A DNA stretch of 64,000 nucleotides from Pseudanabaena sp. (GTDB taxonomy: Bacteria > Cyanobacteriota > Cyanobacteriia > Pseudanabaenales > Pseudanabaenaceae), in NCBI GenBank assembly GCA_003249035.1, contig QBMK01000002.1, forward strand, positions 221,379-285,378, written 5' to 3'. The notes under the pieces are model-generated. The model searched no databases. It had not been told where the DNA came from and was given only the letters and a program-made list of their open reading frames with translations. This document shows positions 7,596 to 17,772 of this stretch, in pieces (position 1 is the first letter of the stretch; each line of letters opens with the position of its first letter). The position numbers were made by a program, and so were the translations under genes.

Positions 7596-9656
7596 ATGTC
7601 ACTTAAAGCTGGCAAAGCAGCCTTGCTGCGAAAGCATTACACTGAAGCGATCGCCATCTTGACTGAATATAGCCAAGAGATTAACGATCCAACCGCTAAA
7701 GGCTATATGCAAGCTCAAATATGGCTTGTTTCAGCATACAAAAAAACGGGGCGTGCCGATAAAGCGATCGCAATTTGTGAACAATTAGAAACAACTTCCG
7801 ATCCACAGTTGCAAGAATGGGTACAAAAATCCCTAATTACACTTCGAGCGGTGCTTGATGCCCCAACTGATGATCGGATCAGGCGGAATGATGATGTCGC
7901 TTCGGTCATCAAATCAGATCCTCGCCGCTATCGCAAAAAAAACGTCACCTTATCGCTTCCCTCTCGTTATACATATTTTCTGATTGCGGCGATTGTGTTG
8001 ACGATTTTAGCAATTATCGGTTTGCAATTCTTAATCGGCTATGCCATTTCCCTAATTTTCACAACAACTTTTACGGGTGCATGGCTGACAACAATTGCAA
8101 TCGTTACGACTATATTCAGTATTTTGCTGTTTTTCATGTCGCCTTGGATTATCGATATTACTCAAAAGCAATATCACCGAATTCAATGGATTACGCTTGC
8201 TGATTTAGATGAAAAAAGTCCTGAATCTGTTGAGATTATTGAAAACTTTTGTGAAAAGTATAATATTTTTGTGCCTCGACTGGGATGGATTGAAGATGAT
8301 GCCCCTGTCGCTTTTGCCTATGGCGTAATCTCTAACTCAGCGAGAATTGTGGTCAGTCGTGGACTATTTGAATGTCTCGATGATGATGAAATAGCTGCGG
8401 TTTATGCCTATCAGCTAGGTCGGATTCGGAACAAAAGCTTTGCTGTTTTGACCTTTGTTTCTGCTCCCGTTCAGGTTCTCTATTACATCTATGTTGTGTT
8501 GAGTCGCCAAAGTTATCGCGCCAAAAGTGCTAAGCAAATCTGGCAAGTTGTTGCTACCTTTGCCAATGTTTTCTACTCCCTGAGTAATTATTTGTTGGTT
8601 TGGCTTTCTCATGCGAGTACGATTGTCAGCGATCGCTTCGCCTCAGAAATAACTGGAAACCCCAATGCCTTAGCCAGGGCGCTCCCGAAAATGGCGCGGC
8701 AAATGTTGCCCTACAATCAGCCAGCCATGCCCACAAATCGTCTTTTAGAATCGACAAGAGCAATTGGCATATGCGATCGCCAAACGATGACGGCGATCGG
8801 GCTAGCGATGGAAATCGCCCTTTCAGGACAGACCGATCAAGATCCCTATCGAGTATTTCTGTGGGAGCTATTTAATCCTTGGCGGCGTTGGCTTGAGATT
8901 CATTCTACACACCCCTTAGTTGGGAAACGGATGAGATTTTTAGCTGGATATTCCAAACAATTGGGGCTATCTACAGAATATGATTTTGCGGAACTATTAA
9001 AGGAAGAGAAGAAACTTAATAAAAAGCTTTTATATCGAAATTTCTGGCGCGATTTATTGATTCAAGTCTCTCCAGTTGTCGGTGTTGCGATCACTGTAAT
9101 TGCGGCGATGTTATTATCTCAACTTTATAACCGTTGGTTATTACTAAGCCTATCCATGATTGGATTGGGTTTAGGATTTATGTTTCAAGGTAGCCTACGA
9201 TACCCAGACTTTCGTAAAGTTGCCGATACCGATCTAGTTAGTTTACTAATCGATCCCTATGCAAGCTATGTCCAAGGTATTCCCGTGCAGATCCCCGGCG
9301 AATTGCTCGGCTATGGTACTGATGAATTCCATATTGGCTATTCAATGAGACTAGAGGACCAAGGCGGTTTGGCTTTTATTAACTACATTCCCAACTTTCG
9401 CCAATGGCTAATCGATCCCTCGAATACGATTAAAAATTTAGAGATGCTATGCGATCGCTCAGTAATTGCGACAGGTTGGTTTCGGCGCGGTAAGTTCCCC
9501 ATCATCGATCTATCGACATTGCAACCAATCATGGAGCATCGCCCCAAGCAACGTGCCTCCCTCACAAGTTATCACCAGTTTTGGAATAACATCGGTAGTT
9601 CAATTCTAGTTTTGATAGGTTTATCAATTTTACTTCTAACTTCAAGGTTATTCTAG
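7596..9656 (+). CDS. TPR / M48-peptidase-like membrane protein lacking the catalytic motif
   Basis: A 686-residue protein. An N-terminal TPR-like region (about 1-110) is followed by two helices (about 128-190), an M48-like domain (about 200-430) and C-terminal membrane helices (about 490-540, 655-680). The M48 scaffold is clear: FAYGVISNSARIVVSRGLFE, then LDDDEIAAVYAYQLGRI, then SDRFASEITGNPNALARAL. In active M48 enzymes the second block is HELGHI and the third begins EADR. Here both zinc-binding His are Tyr and Arg, the catalytic Glu is Gln, and the third ligand Glu is absent. It is therefore predicted not to cleave peptides by the M48 mechanism. ATG at 7596 is preceded by a GAGG-like site. 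Confidence 0.8.
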   Translation: MSLKAGKAALLRKHYTEAIAILTEYSQEINDPTAKGYMQAQIWLVSAYKKTGRADKAIAICEQLETTSDPQLQEWVQKSLITLRAVLDAPTDDRIRRNDDVASVIKSDPRRYRKKNVTLSLPSRYTYFLIAAIVLTILAIIGLQFLIGYAISLIFTTTFTGAWLTTIAIVTTIFSILLFFMSPWIIDITQKQYHRIQWITLADLDEKSPESVEIIENFCEKYNIFVPRLGWIEDDAPVAFAYGVISNSARIVVSRGLFECLDDDEIAAVYAYQLGRIRNKSFAVLTFVSAPVQVLYYIYVVLSRQSYRAKSAKQIWQVVATFANVFYSLSNYLLVWLSHASTIVSDRFASEITGNPNALARALPKMARQMLPYNQPAMPTNRLLESTRAIGICDRQTMTAIGLAMEIALSGQTDQDPYRVFLWELFNPWRRWLEIHSTHPLVGKRMRFLAGYSKQLGLSTEYDFAELLKEEKKLNKKLLYRNFWRDLLIQVSPVVGVAITVIAAMLLSQLYNRWLLLSLSMIGLGLGFMFQGSLRYPDFRKVADTDLVSLLIDPYASYVQGIPVQIPGELLGYGTDEFHIGYSMRLEDQGGLAFINYIPNFRQWLIDPSNTIKNLEMLCDRSVIATGWFRRGKFPIIDLSTLQPIMEHRPKQRASLTSYHQFWNNIGSSILVLIGLSILLLTSRLF

Positions 9657-9657
9657 A

Positions 9658-9697
9658 ATCAAAACACAAAAGTGTCGTCACACTTTTGTGTTTTGAT
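9658..9697. terminator. Strong hairpin after the M48-like gene
   Basis: 18-bp perfect stem ATCAAAACACAAAAGTGT with a CGTC loop, 2 bp after the stop codon. Its core (CACAAAAGTGT / ACACTTTTGTG) is the same as one arm of the 103-bp repeat family described elsewhere in this annotation, so it may be a solo arm of that element. Confidence 0.75.
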
Positions 9698-9768
9698 ATT
9701 AGTTATACCAAAATACAAAGTAGAGACTACAGATGGTAAAAAAGAAGAGATAAAAAGGAGGAGGCAAA

Positions 9769-10178
9769 ATGGCAGGAGTATATAAGCTGGAGATCAGGGA
9801 AAGTGAAGAAGAGCTAAAAGAGAAGCTAGGAAAACAAAAAACAGCATCAGATAAAGAAAGAGTACAAGTATTGTATTTGCTGAAAAGTAAGCAAGCAAAG
9901 ACAGTACAAACAGCAGCCCAACTAGTCGGCAGAAAGCGAGTGACAGTGCAAGAGTGGTTGAAAGAATATAGAAAGGGAGGAATTAGCGGCATACTAAGGC
10001 ACAAGCCAAGAGTAGGTCGAAATTCAAAAATCCCAGACTGGGTGCAAAAAGCATTGCACAAGCAATTGCAACAAGAGCAAGGGTTTAATAGCTACGGAGA
10101 GATACGACAATGGTAGCAAGAAAAACTGGGAATCGAAATCTCATATAAAAATGTGCATGACTTGGTGCAGAGATTGTA
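9769..10178 (+). pseudogene. IS630-like transposase, N-terminal remnant
   Basis: The first 115 codons encode a helix-turn-helix DNA-binding region of IS630-type transposases (KTVQTAAQLVGRKRVTVQEW, then GGISGILRHKPRVGR and GFNSYGEIRQW). A TAG stops the frame at 10114-10116; the same frame then continues QEKLGIEISYKNVHDLVQRL before a second stop. The DDE catalytic domain is missing: the sequence passes straight into an IS256 relic. A good ribosome site (AGGAGG) precedes the ATG. The upstream sequence TATACCAAAATACAAAG at about 9705 may be its left end; it begins like the 103-bp repeat family. Confidence 0.8.
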
Positions 10179-10187
10179 AATTAGATA

Positions 10188-10807
10188 GTGTCAGAGAGAA
10201 AAGCAGAAAAAAACCTCGAACAATCCACACAAGAAAAAGCCATGACTATCCGTACCGAACTACTAGACGAACTGCTAAAAGAATCCAAGAAACCTGAAGA
10301 TCTGATGAGGGAAGGAGGTATCCTCAAAGAATTGACCAAAGCATTGGTAGAAAGGTGTTTAAACGGCGAAATCGATTACCAGATGCAAGAAGAGAAAGTC
10401 AACCCGACCCAAGAGGGACCCAACAATCGTCTCTGCGGAAAATCTATACAGCGCTCAATGCCGTCGAGGCAGAACAAGCTTTAGTTGATTTTGCCGAGCA
10501 ATGGGACAACCTTTACCCCACGATTAGCAAGTCTTGGCTGAGCCACTGGACACAGGTGATTCCTTTCTTTGCTTTTCCCTTGGATATTCGCAAGGCGATT
10601 TATACCACCAATGCGATTGAATCCTTGAATATGACTTTGCGTATGGTCTTACGCAATCATCGTTCTTTTCCCTCTGATGATTCGGCTCTCAAGGTCGTTT
10701 TCTTGGCAATTAACAATATTGCTAAAAAATGGACGATGCCCATCAAGGATTGGAAAGCTGCTCTCAATCGTTTTGCTATTGAGTTTGGCGATCGCTTTCC
10801 TCTCTGA
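10188..10807 (+). pseudogene. IS256-family transposase with internal deletion
   Basis: Two fragments of one transposase in different frames. The N-terminal piece (from the ATG at 10242: LLDELLKE, KPEDLMREGGILKELTKALV) breaks off near 10425. The C-terminal piece resumes near 10430 and reads through to 10807 (YTALNAVEAEQALVDFAEQW, AIYTTNAIESLN with the family Glu, NRFAIEFGDRFPL). About half of the roughly 400-residue protein is gone, including the two catalytic Asp. The ends GTGTCAGAGAGAAAA (10188) and the complement of TTTTTTCTTGACAC (10807-10820) look like worn inverted repeats. Not functional. Confidence 0.85.
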
Positions 10808-10898
10808 TTTTTTCTTGACACAATCTTATTGACAAGCCTTTTTTCCTTTCATATTGATTCATTTCATTAGCAAAGATGTCTAGTATCATCGTTATAAT

Positions 10899-13800
10899 TT
10901 AAAGATCGTGGGTTTCTAAATAGTCTTGAATCCAGTTGCTACCCATTTCCATCAGATGTTCCAAGTTGAAATCCCATAGAATGATCTTTCCATTAATACT
11001 AGCTGAGGCAATCGTTTCACCATCAGGACTAAAACAAACATTTTTAACAGGAGATTGATGTCCTTGGAGAGTTAAGAGTTCTTTCCCATCAAGACTCCAT
11101 ATCTTAACTGTGCGATCGCTACTGCCCGATGCTAATGCATTTCCATCAGGACTAAAACAAACGCTTCTAACTTCAGCAGTATGTTCATTTAGTGTTCTTA
11201 ACAATTTGCCATCAAGTTTCCATAATTTCATACTGCCATCCTTACTGCCACTGGCAATAATCTGACTATCTGGACTAAAGCAAACACTGTATACTTCGCC
11301 TGTATGACCGCTCAAAGTATTTAGCAATGTTCCATCCCAATACCATATTTTTACAGTTTTATCTTGACTTGCCGTCGCTAGCATATTGCCATCAGGACTA
11401 AAGCAGACTTGATAAACAGCATTAGCATGACCAATTAATGTATGTATCCATTCCCCTTCTTTATTCCATAACTTGACTGTACAATCAGCACTAGCAGTGG
11501 CAAATAGCTCACCATCACTACGGTAGGCTACACTATAAATCGATGCTTCATGTTCGTTGTATATACTTTTAAGCAAAACGCCTTTAGCGTTCCACATTCT
11601 GATGGACCGATCGCCACTAACAGATATTAAGGAGCGATCATCTGGACTAAAACAGACACTATGCACGCTCTCTTTATGTCCTACGAGAGAGGTAATCAAT
11701 TTAGTATTTGATAGCCAAATTTTAATTGTGCTATCGCTTCCAGCTGAAACAATAAATCGACTATCCGCACTAAAGGCAAGGCAGTTTACCTCGGATGTAT
11801 GCCCAACTAGACAAGGTGGTGAGTTGCCATTAGTACGCCAAAATTTGAGCGTGGTATCCAGACTACCTGTGATCATCGTACTGCCATTAGCCGTGAAATT
11901 AACACAATGGACCCCACCTTTGTGTCCATGTAAAACTTTCAGTAAATTACCTTTTATATCCCAGATTTTGATTGTGCGATCGCTACTAACTGATGCAAGG
12001 GATTTCCCACTTGGATGAAAGTGAAGTCCCAACACCTTGTCAGTGTGACCTTCCAGAAAAGCGATCATATTGCCCTGCATATTCCAAAGCTTGATATCAC
12101 GACCACGGCTTGCGGATGCAATAATCCAGCCAGAAGGAGAAATATCGATATCTTCGATAAAACTATCATGGGCTTTGAAGGATTTAATTAAAGTTCCATT
12201 AATATTCCAAATAATTAATGAGCGATCGGCACTTCCAGTAACAATTCTTTGCCCATCTGGACTGAAACAGAGACAAGTTACCCATTTGTGATGTCCCCCA
12301 TTAAAGGTATTGAATAGAGTTCCATCTTCTTTCCATAGCCTAATTTTGGTGTCTTCGCCACAGGATGCAAATATAGCTTCAGTGGGACTAAATTTTACTG
12401 ATAAAACTGGAGCTTCATGCTCCTTCAAGATTTTAATCGGCTGATCTACGTACAATCTTGTAGATCGATCCATTTTCCAAAGCCTAATCGTTCCATCACG
12501 ACTAGCTGAAACGAGATATTGCCCATTACGATTAAAACTAAGACTCGTTACCCAATGCGAATGGCCAGTTAGGGTTTGCTTAAGGTTCCCTTGAGTATCC
12601 CAAATTTTAATTGTGCGATCGCTGCTTCCTGATGCAATGAGATGGTCGCTTGCTTGGATCGCAACACAGGTGACAATATCAAGATGTCCCATCAGGTGAT
12701 TATATTCATGGACATTGTAAACAGCTTGGTTTAGTGCTGTAATCCCATGCATTCGGAGGCTCGCCTTTTCACCCGTAGCGAATTCTAAGTCCTGCAATTG
12801 CTGACCAGCTTCTATTGATTCTATGAGCGCCTCAAATTGCTGATTGAGGATAAATGTTGCCTTAGCAGAAGCACTTTTAAGAACAACTTCTGCTTGCATT
12901 AAACTCGCTTGCAGTCTTTCCTGCATTTCCACCAATCTAGTTTTAGCTTCCTGTTCTGCTTCTAATGTTTTTTCTAGTTGTCGTTTCGCTCTCGAAAGAA
13001 TTTCATTTGCTTCGGATTGGGCAAAGAGAGCGACTTCCACTTCTCGCTTTTCGAGATCTTGACTGGCTGAGAAAAATTGATAGTCATGATTGCTCAAATT
13101 CTTATCTGCTGACCATAAAAGAGCATCTTGTAATGCTTGACCGCGCAACAAACGTGACTCATCTTGATAGTCAGAATCCGTCCAAGCCTTGAATGTCTCA
13201 CCATAGGGACGCAAATTTGCTAAGGCTTGATTTACCCAGTTTTGATTAAAAATTGCTGCATAAACTGGGTTGTAAACCCGCAGTCTTCCATCTCGTTTGA
13301 CAACTAGCCCTGTAATCCGTAACTCAGTTTGTTCAGGACTATCATCGGCAATAATTCCACATTCGATTTTGTGTAAAGTTGGCTCAGAAGCCAAAATTTG
13401 TTGGTATAAGCCAAGCAGTTTACCTTGACGGTTTTCGCTGCTCCAGAGAATACGATCGCGAATTGTCTTGAAATGTTCTGGCTGATCCTGTATCTCCCAG
13501 TTGTCGATTAGTCGCGATCGCACTAAATTATTTACCCAGACAAGTTCGTGATTTAGAGGGATCGACTCTGGCGAAGTCAGAATGATTTGACATAGTTTTT
13601 GGGTGAGAAATGGTTGTCCACCAGTATAGGCAAGGATTGCTTTGATTACCGCAACAGGATTTTGAGATTTTGTTAATAACCCGCGCATTAAGGGTTTTGC
13701 TTCCTTTAACTGAAAGCCCCTTAACTCGATCGCTCGACCAATGTTAAAGGGAGTGCGCTGTTTATCGCGGATCAGGTCAGCAGGAGTAGCTACGCCAAAG

Positions 13801-14354
13801 AGCGCAAATGTTAGCCGATTATAGGCAATGCGATCGGCGCGACGATTAAATAATTCTCGAATCAATGCAAAAAAGTCATCAACAGCGAAATTCAAACTGA
13901 GAATACTATCAATTTCATCAACAAACAGAATTACTGGCGAAGAGATTTTTTTAAGCAATCCTTCGTCAAGAAACTTCCCAAAGCGTTGCACTGGTGATAT
14001 CAAGCGGTTACGTTCCCACCACTCCTCTAGATCGAAGGAATCATACAAATCTAGGCTACTGATAATGCTATCAATTAGCCCCGCATACCATTGATCTGGT
14101 GAAATGTCTGATGTACCGATCGCAGTAATATCGATTGCTGCACAGGCATAGTTTTCCTCCTGCAAGCGTTTCATTGTGCGGACTCTTAAGCTAGACTTAC
14201 CCATCTGCCGTGAATTGAGAACGTAACAAAACTCTCCAGATTTCAAGCCTTCATACAGATCGTTGTCAGCTTGCCGCGCGACATAGGTAGGCGCATCAAT
14301 AGCTAGACTGCCACCAACTTGATATAGATAATTTGTAGTTCTTTCTGCCAGCAT
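10899..14354 (-). CDS. AAA-like NTPase fused to 14 WD40 repeats (STAND-like signalling protein)
   Basis: A 1151-residue protein. The AAA-like domain (AAA_35 type, about 1-390) has the P-loop [10 protein letters not shown] and Walker [11 protein letters not shown], followed by [10 protein letters not shown] and a [11 protein letters not shown] segment typical of the family. A helical, probably coiled-coil stretch (about 430-540) leads to 14 WD40 repeats (about 555-1135), each with GH...V.SVCFSPDG...ASGS.D.TVKIW. Fourteen blades would make two seven-bladed propellers. This is the STAND layout: sensor repeats coupled to a switch NTPase. Ligand and output are unknown. It lies 65 bp downstream of a kinase gene that carries the same NTPase type, so the two are probably one transcript. 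Confidence 0.88.
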   Translation of the reverse strand: MLAERTTNYLYQVGGSLAIDAPTYVARQADNDLYEGLKSGEFCYVLNSRQMGKSSLRVRTMKRLQEENYACAAIDITAIGTSDISPDQWYAGLIDSIISSLDLYDSFDLEEWWERNRLISPVQRFGKFLDEGLLKKISSPVILFVDEIDSILSLNFAVDDFFALIRELFNRRADRIAYNRLTFALFGVATPADLIRDKQRTPFNIGRAIELRGFQLKEAKPLMRGLLTKSQNPVAVIKAILAYTGGQPFLTQKLCQIILTSPESIPLNHELVWVNNLVRSRLIDNWEIQDQPEHFKTIRDRILWSSENRQGKLLGLYQQILASEPTLHKIECGIIADDSPEQTELRITGLVVKRDGRLRVYNPVYAAIFNQNWVNQALANLRPYGETFKAWTDSDYQDESRLLRGQALQDALLWSADKNLSNHDYQFFSASQDLEKREVEVALFAQSEANEILSRAKRQLEKTLEAEQEAKTRLVEMQERLQASLMQAEVVLKSASAKATFILNQQFEALIESIEAGQQLQDLEFATGEKASLRMHGITALNQAVYNVHEYNHLMGHLDIVTCVAIQASDHLIASGSSDRTIKIWDTQGNLKQTLTGHSHWVTSLSFNRNGQYLVSASRDGTIRLWKMDRSTRLYVDQPIKILKEHEAPVLSVKFSPTEAIFASCGEDTKIRLWKEDGTLFNTFNGGHHKWVTCLCFSPDGQRIVTGSADRSLIIWNINGTLIKSFKAHDSFIEDIDISPSGWIIASASRGRDIKLWNMQGNMIAFLEGHTDKVLGLHFHPSGKSLASVSSDRTIKIWDIKGNLLKVLHGHKGGVHCVNFTANGSTMITGSLDTTLKFWRTNGNSPPCLVGHTSEVNCLAFSADSRFIVSAGSDSTIKIWLSNTKLITSLVGHKESVHSVCFSPDDRSLISVSGDRSIRMWNAKGVLLKSIYNEHEASIYSVAYRSDGELFATASADCTVKLWNKEGEWIHTLIGHANAVYQVCFSPDGNMLATASQDKTVKIWYWDGTLLNTLSGHTGEVYSVCFSPDSQIIASGSKDGSMKLWKLDGKLLRTLNEHTAEVRSVCFSPDGNALASGSSDRTVKIWSLDGKELLTLQGHQSPVKNVCFSPDGETIASASINGKIILWDFNLEHLMEMGSNWIQDYLETHDL

Positions 14355-14419
14355 CGGTTACCTAACGCAAGATGTAAAATCTGCAGATTAAGAGGCAGTG
14401 CAATGCGCTGCTTCCTACT

Positions 14420-16366
14420 CTACGGGGTTGGTTTTGTATTTAATGAAGTTTGTCGAAAATTTTGTCGGAAATATTGATAATACAGATCGCACATAGGCAC
14501 TACCTCATTGCCAACTAGCTTTACTAAGCCGATACTTCGCAGCTTAAAGGCTAACTGACTATCTAACTGCAAAGGGCGATCGCTTGTCACCAAATCTCTA
14601 TAAGCTTCAAGTATTTCAGGATCTTCCTTTAAGCTACCAAGTTGGCGACGGAGATGATCGCCATAAATCCCTTCTTCGGTGGGAGCTAATTGCAATAAAC
14701 TTTCCCAATTAATCCTTCCTCTTGCAATTTGATAGAGCGCTTGTCTGACTAAATAGGGGTGACCGCCAGTGAGCACTAGCAATTGTTCTATTTGGGCAGG
14801 TTGCCAATTTAGTTGATGACGCTGCACTAAATTGGCAATTTGCGCTAGATTAAACTCAGGTAATTCGATTGGCAATCCTACATTAAACGGAGATTGATTG
14901 ATATTTAAGGGAATATATACTTCTTTGGAATGAACAATTACTAATCTCAATTTTTTCCAGACATCCTCATTTTTTGCCTTTTCATGCCAAGCTCTAAGCA
15001 ATCCAAAAAAATCGGAAGCAATTTTAGGATACTGAAAAATTAAATCTACCTCATCCAGCCCTAAAACTAGAGGAGTTTCCTTAGCTGTCAGCAAATAACG
15101 CTGAAAATATTTTGTACATTTGTTCTTGCTGCCTAGAACTCCCTGCCAATATTGCTCTAAATTGTCTTCCAGATCTAGCTCCGAAGCAATACTCGCGCAA
15201 AACCATTTTAAGAATAAATCTAGGTCATCAAATATCTCGCTATCGGCTTGCTGAAAATATAAGTGCGCGACTTGGTATCCCTTATATTTAGCAAATGCTA
15301 ATGTCCTTGATAGTAATGAAGACTTACCCATTTGGCGAGGGGCTTTAATGCGAATGAGAGAACCTGGTCGCAGCATTGTTTCACAGCAATCTTTCTCAAC
15401 AGGAGGACGTTGAATATAAAACTGAGATTTTATTCCTATTTGTCCTTCAGGCTCTTCTAATTGAAATTGTGGTTGAGTTGTTGGAGGTATGATTCTAGTG
15501 ACTGAGGTGGAAATATTGAGGAGTTTTTCTAGCGCATGCAAAGCTTCTGTGGCATCGTTATAACGCTGGCGATAGTCATAGCGCACCATTTTATCAATGA
15601 TTGCTGCTAGCCCTCTATTAATTTGCATTTTGACTTTAGCAACAGCTAAAGAAGATAAATATTCATTGGTCTGCTCATCTTTAGGCAGCTCTTTCATTGA
15701 GAGCCCAGTATAAGCTTGCAAGCACATTATCCCCAACGCATAAACATCGCTACAAAACTTTGGTTGGCCTGCTAATTGCTCACTGGGCATATATACCAGT
15801 GAACCAACCACAACCGTGCGAGTAGAGTTGTCTGGGCTTCTTAAAAAATCTAGAGGATCTTGAGATAAAGCTTTGACAGCACCAAAGTCAATCAAAACGA
15901 TTTTACGATCGCGCTTGCGGCGGATCAGGTTAGGGGGTTTGATATCGCGATGAATTACCTGTGATTTATGCACAAAGGCTAGCACATGCAATATATCCCA
16001 CAATGCAGAAATTAATTCTTTTTGATTCCACTTGCGACCGTTGCTGAGTTCTCGATCTAAAGTGTGACCTTCGATAAACTCTTGCACAAGATAAAATTCA
16101 CCATTTTGCTCAAAGTGAGCAAATAGTCTAGGGATCTGATCGTGGCTACCTAACTCATGTAAAGTTTTGGCTTCGCTCTCAAATAGTCGTTTCGCGATCG
16201 CGAGTTCTTGGGGATTATGCAATTGAAGCTTGAGTTGCTTCACAACGCAAGCAGGTTGGTTTGGCAGTTGTAAATCCCGCGCCAAAAAAGTCTGCCCAAA
16301 ACCACCACCACCAAGCGGTTTTACAATTTGATATCTGCCTGCAAGGATTGCTTCAGCATTGGTCAT
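14420..16366 (-). CDS. Serine/threonine protein kinase fused to AAA-like NTPase
   Basis: A 648-residue protein. The kinase domain (about 10-280) has the glycine loop LGGGGFGQTF, Lys43 in CVVKQLKL, the catalytic loop HRDIKPPNLI and DFGAVK, so it should be active. The C-terminal half (about 305-630) is an AAA-like domain: P-loop [10 protein letters not shown], Walker B LVLGLDEVDL, and GGHPYLVRQALYQIA. No membrane segment is seen. Kinases of this PKN2-like type are abundant in cyanobacteria, and the fusion to this NTPase suggests that NTP-dependent conformational state controls phosphorylation. The downstream WD40 protein has the same NTPase and is an obvious candidate partner; that link is inference. 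Confidence 0.88.
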   Translation of the reverse strand: MTNAEAILAGRYQIVKPLGGGGFGQTFLARDLQLPNQPACVVKQLKLQLHNPQELAIAKRLFESEAKTLHELGSHDQIPRLFAHFEQNGEFYLVQEFIEGHTLDRELSNGRKWNQKELISALWDILHVLAFVHKSQVIHRDIKPPNLIRRKRDRKIVLIDFGAVKALSQDPLDFLRSPDNSTRTVVVGSLVYMPSEQLAGQPKFCSDVYALGIMCLQAYTGLSMKELPKDEQTNEYLSSLAVAKVKMQINRGLAAIIDKMVRYDYRQRYNDATEALHALEKLLNISTSVTRIIPPTTQPQFQLEEPEGQIGIKSQFYIQRPPVEKDCCETMLRPGSLIRIKAPRQMGKSSLLSRTLAFAKYKGYQVAHLYFQQADSEIFDDLDLFLKWFCASIASELDLEDNLEQYWQGVLGSKNKCTKYFQRYLLTAKETPLVLGLDEVDLIFQYPKIASDFFGLLRAWHEKAKNEDVWKKLRLVIVHSKEVYIPLNINQSPFNVGLPIELPEFNLAQIANLVQRHQLNWQPAQIEQLLVLTGGHPYLVRQALYQIARGRINWESLLQLAPTEEGIYGDHLRRQLGSLKEDPEILEAYRDLVTSDRPLQLDSQLAFKLRSIGLVKLVGNEVVPMCDLYYQYFRQNFRQTSLNTKPTP

Positions 16367-16639
16367 GGTGGTAGCGATCAGTCTTAAATGTTAGTTAATC
16401 AATTCTATTCATAATAACTAGGCAAGTAGAATGAAAGTTTCAATGATTTCCATTCATAGCAACAGGATGGTGGACATATATAATAACCTTTAATTTATCT
16501 CACCTAATTTATAACGCTTATTAATTTTTATCGCGATCATTAATTAATAAAAAATTCCTTAGACAACGACTAAAAACAGAAAATTACTTTCACATAATAG
16601 CTTGAGTTTGCTGATATCTTGACAAAAATATCGCAAAAA

Positions 16640-16676
16640 ACAATTAAAATCCTTGCTGTGCAAGGATTTTAATTGT
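16640..16676 (-). terminator. Terminator of mdh
   Basis: Perfect 16-bp stem (ACAATTAAAATCCTTG) with a 5-base loop, 8 bp after the mdh stop. The rest of the gap up to the kinase start (16367-16639) is AT-rich; I see no gene in it. Confidence 0.8.
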
Positions 16677-16684
16677 TTGGCATG

Positions 16685-17629
16685 TTACAACATATTAATA
16701 TTCTCTTGGATAGATGTTGCTGAAGCATGGAGAGCAGCATGCTCATCGTCTGTAAGTTGAAGTTCGATAACCTTTTCAACACCTTGTCTTCCTAACTTTG
16801 CAGGTACCCCTATAAATATATCTTTTAAGCCGTATTCACCCGAGAGATAGGCTGCAGCAGGGAAAATTCGATGCCGATTGCTTATGATAGCTTCCACCAT
16901 CACATAGGCAGCCGCCGATGGAGCAAAATAAGCACTACCATTTTGCAGCAACTTAACGATTTCCGCGCCGCCATTGCGAGTTCGCTCTACTAATCTGGCG
17001 ATCGATTCCTCAGGCAATAGTTCTGTAATCGGTACTCCATTCACCGTCGATAGGCGAGGTAAAGGCAGCATCAAATCACCATGCCCACCCAATACGGTGG
17101 TATAGATATCCGCAGTGGATATGCCCAATTCCATCGCAATAAAAGTTTGAAATCTGGCGGCATCCAGAACTCCAGCCATCCCAATTACCCTCTGGGGTGG
17201 TAAACCACTTGCTTGCCAAGCCAAATAGGTCATCACATCAAGAGGATTAGTGACCACGAGCAAAATAGCATGAGGAGATAGGGCGATCGCCTTCTGGACG
17301 ACATCCTTTACGATTGCTGCATTTATCCTGAGTAGATCGTTGCGACTCATACCCTCTTTGCGCGGCAACCCTGCAGTAATGACAATCACATCTGAATCTT
17401 TGGTGTCGCTATAGTCATTTGTCCCGACAATTTGGCGATCGTGATTAGATATTGTGTGGGCTTGAGCCAGATCGAGAGAAATCCCCTGAGGTTTACCTTG
17501 GACAATATCGCACAACACCACATCGGCTAAATTTTCCTTGGCGATACGCTGCGTCAACATGCCGCCAACATTACCAGCTCCGATGACAGTGACTTTAGGC
17601 GATCGATAATCCTGTATTTGCATTGACAC
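16685..17629 (-). CDS. mdh: Malate dehydrogenase, LDH-like type
   Basis: NAD-dependent interconversion of malate and oxaloacetate. The Rossmann motif VTVIGAGNVGGMLTQRIA is at about 13-30. The loop TAGLPRKEGMSR carries the Arg that marks malate rather than lactate specificity, followed by LLVVTNPLDVMTYLAW and the catalytic LGGHGDLMLPLP. At 314 residues it matches this family. The second Met (MQIQDYRSPKV) is an alternative start. It appears to be a single-gene unit with a terminator on each side. Together with other central-carbon genes it would feed the incomplete or GABA-type cyanobacterial TCA cycle; that context is not visible here. Confidence 0.94.
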   Translation of the reverse strand: MSMQIQDYRSPKVTVIGAGNVGGMLTQRIAKENLADVVLCDIVQGKPQGISLDLAQAHTISNHDRQIVGTNDYSDTKDSDVIVITAGLPRKEGMSRNDLLRINAAIVKDVVQKAIALSPHAILLVVTNPLDVMTYLAWQASGLPPQRVIGMAGVLDAARFQTFIAMELGISTADIYTTVLGGHGDLMLPLPRLSTVNGVPITELLPEESIARLVERTRNGGAEIVKLLQNGSAYFAPSAAAYVMVEAIISNRHRIFPAAAYLSGEYGLKDIFIGVPAKLGRQGVEKVIELQLTDDEHAALHASATSIQENINML

Positions 17630-17675
17630 ACTCCTTTCCCAGTGAATAATTACAGCGTTTTGCGCTCTCGTAACA

Positions 17676-17726
17676 CAAGAACAATATTAAAAGGCTCTCA
17701 AAGCAAACCTTTTAATATTGTTCTTG
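17676..17726 (-). terminator. Terminator of the secreted hypothetical gene
   Basis: 19-bp perfect stem (CAAGAACAATATTAAAAGG) with a 13-base loop, 47 bp downstream of the stop at 17773. Confidence 0.7.
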
Positions 17727-17772
17727 CAAGATGTCTATAGTGATGAGCGGCTTTGCCGACAACCACTACCAA

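Noticed and set aside
9699..10061. 120-codon minus-strand open frame
   Set aside because: Low-complexity, Ser/Phe-rich and antisense to the IS630 transposase, which has clear homology and a ribosome site.
11557..12018. Plus-strand open frames within the WD40 region
   Set aside because: Periodic shadows of the WD40 repeats on the other strand; no independent start signals.
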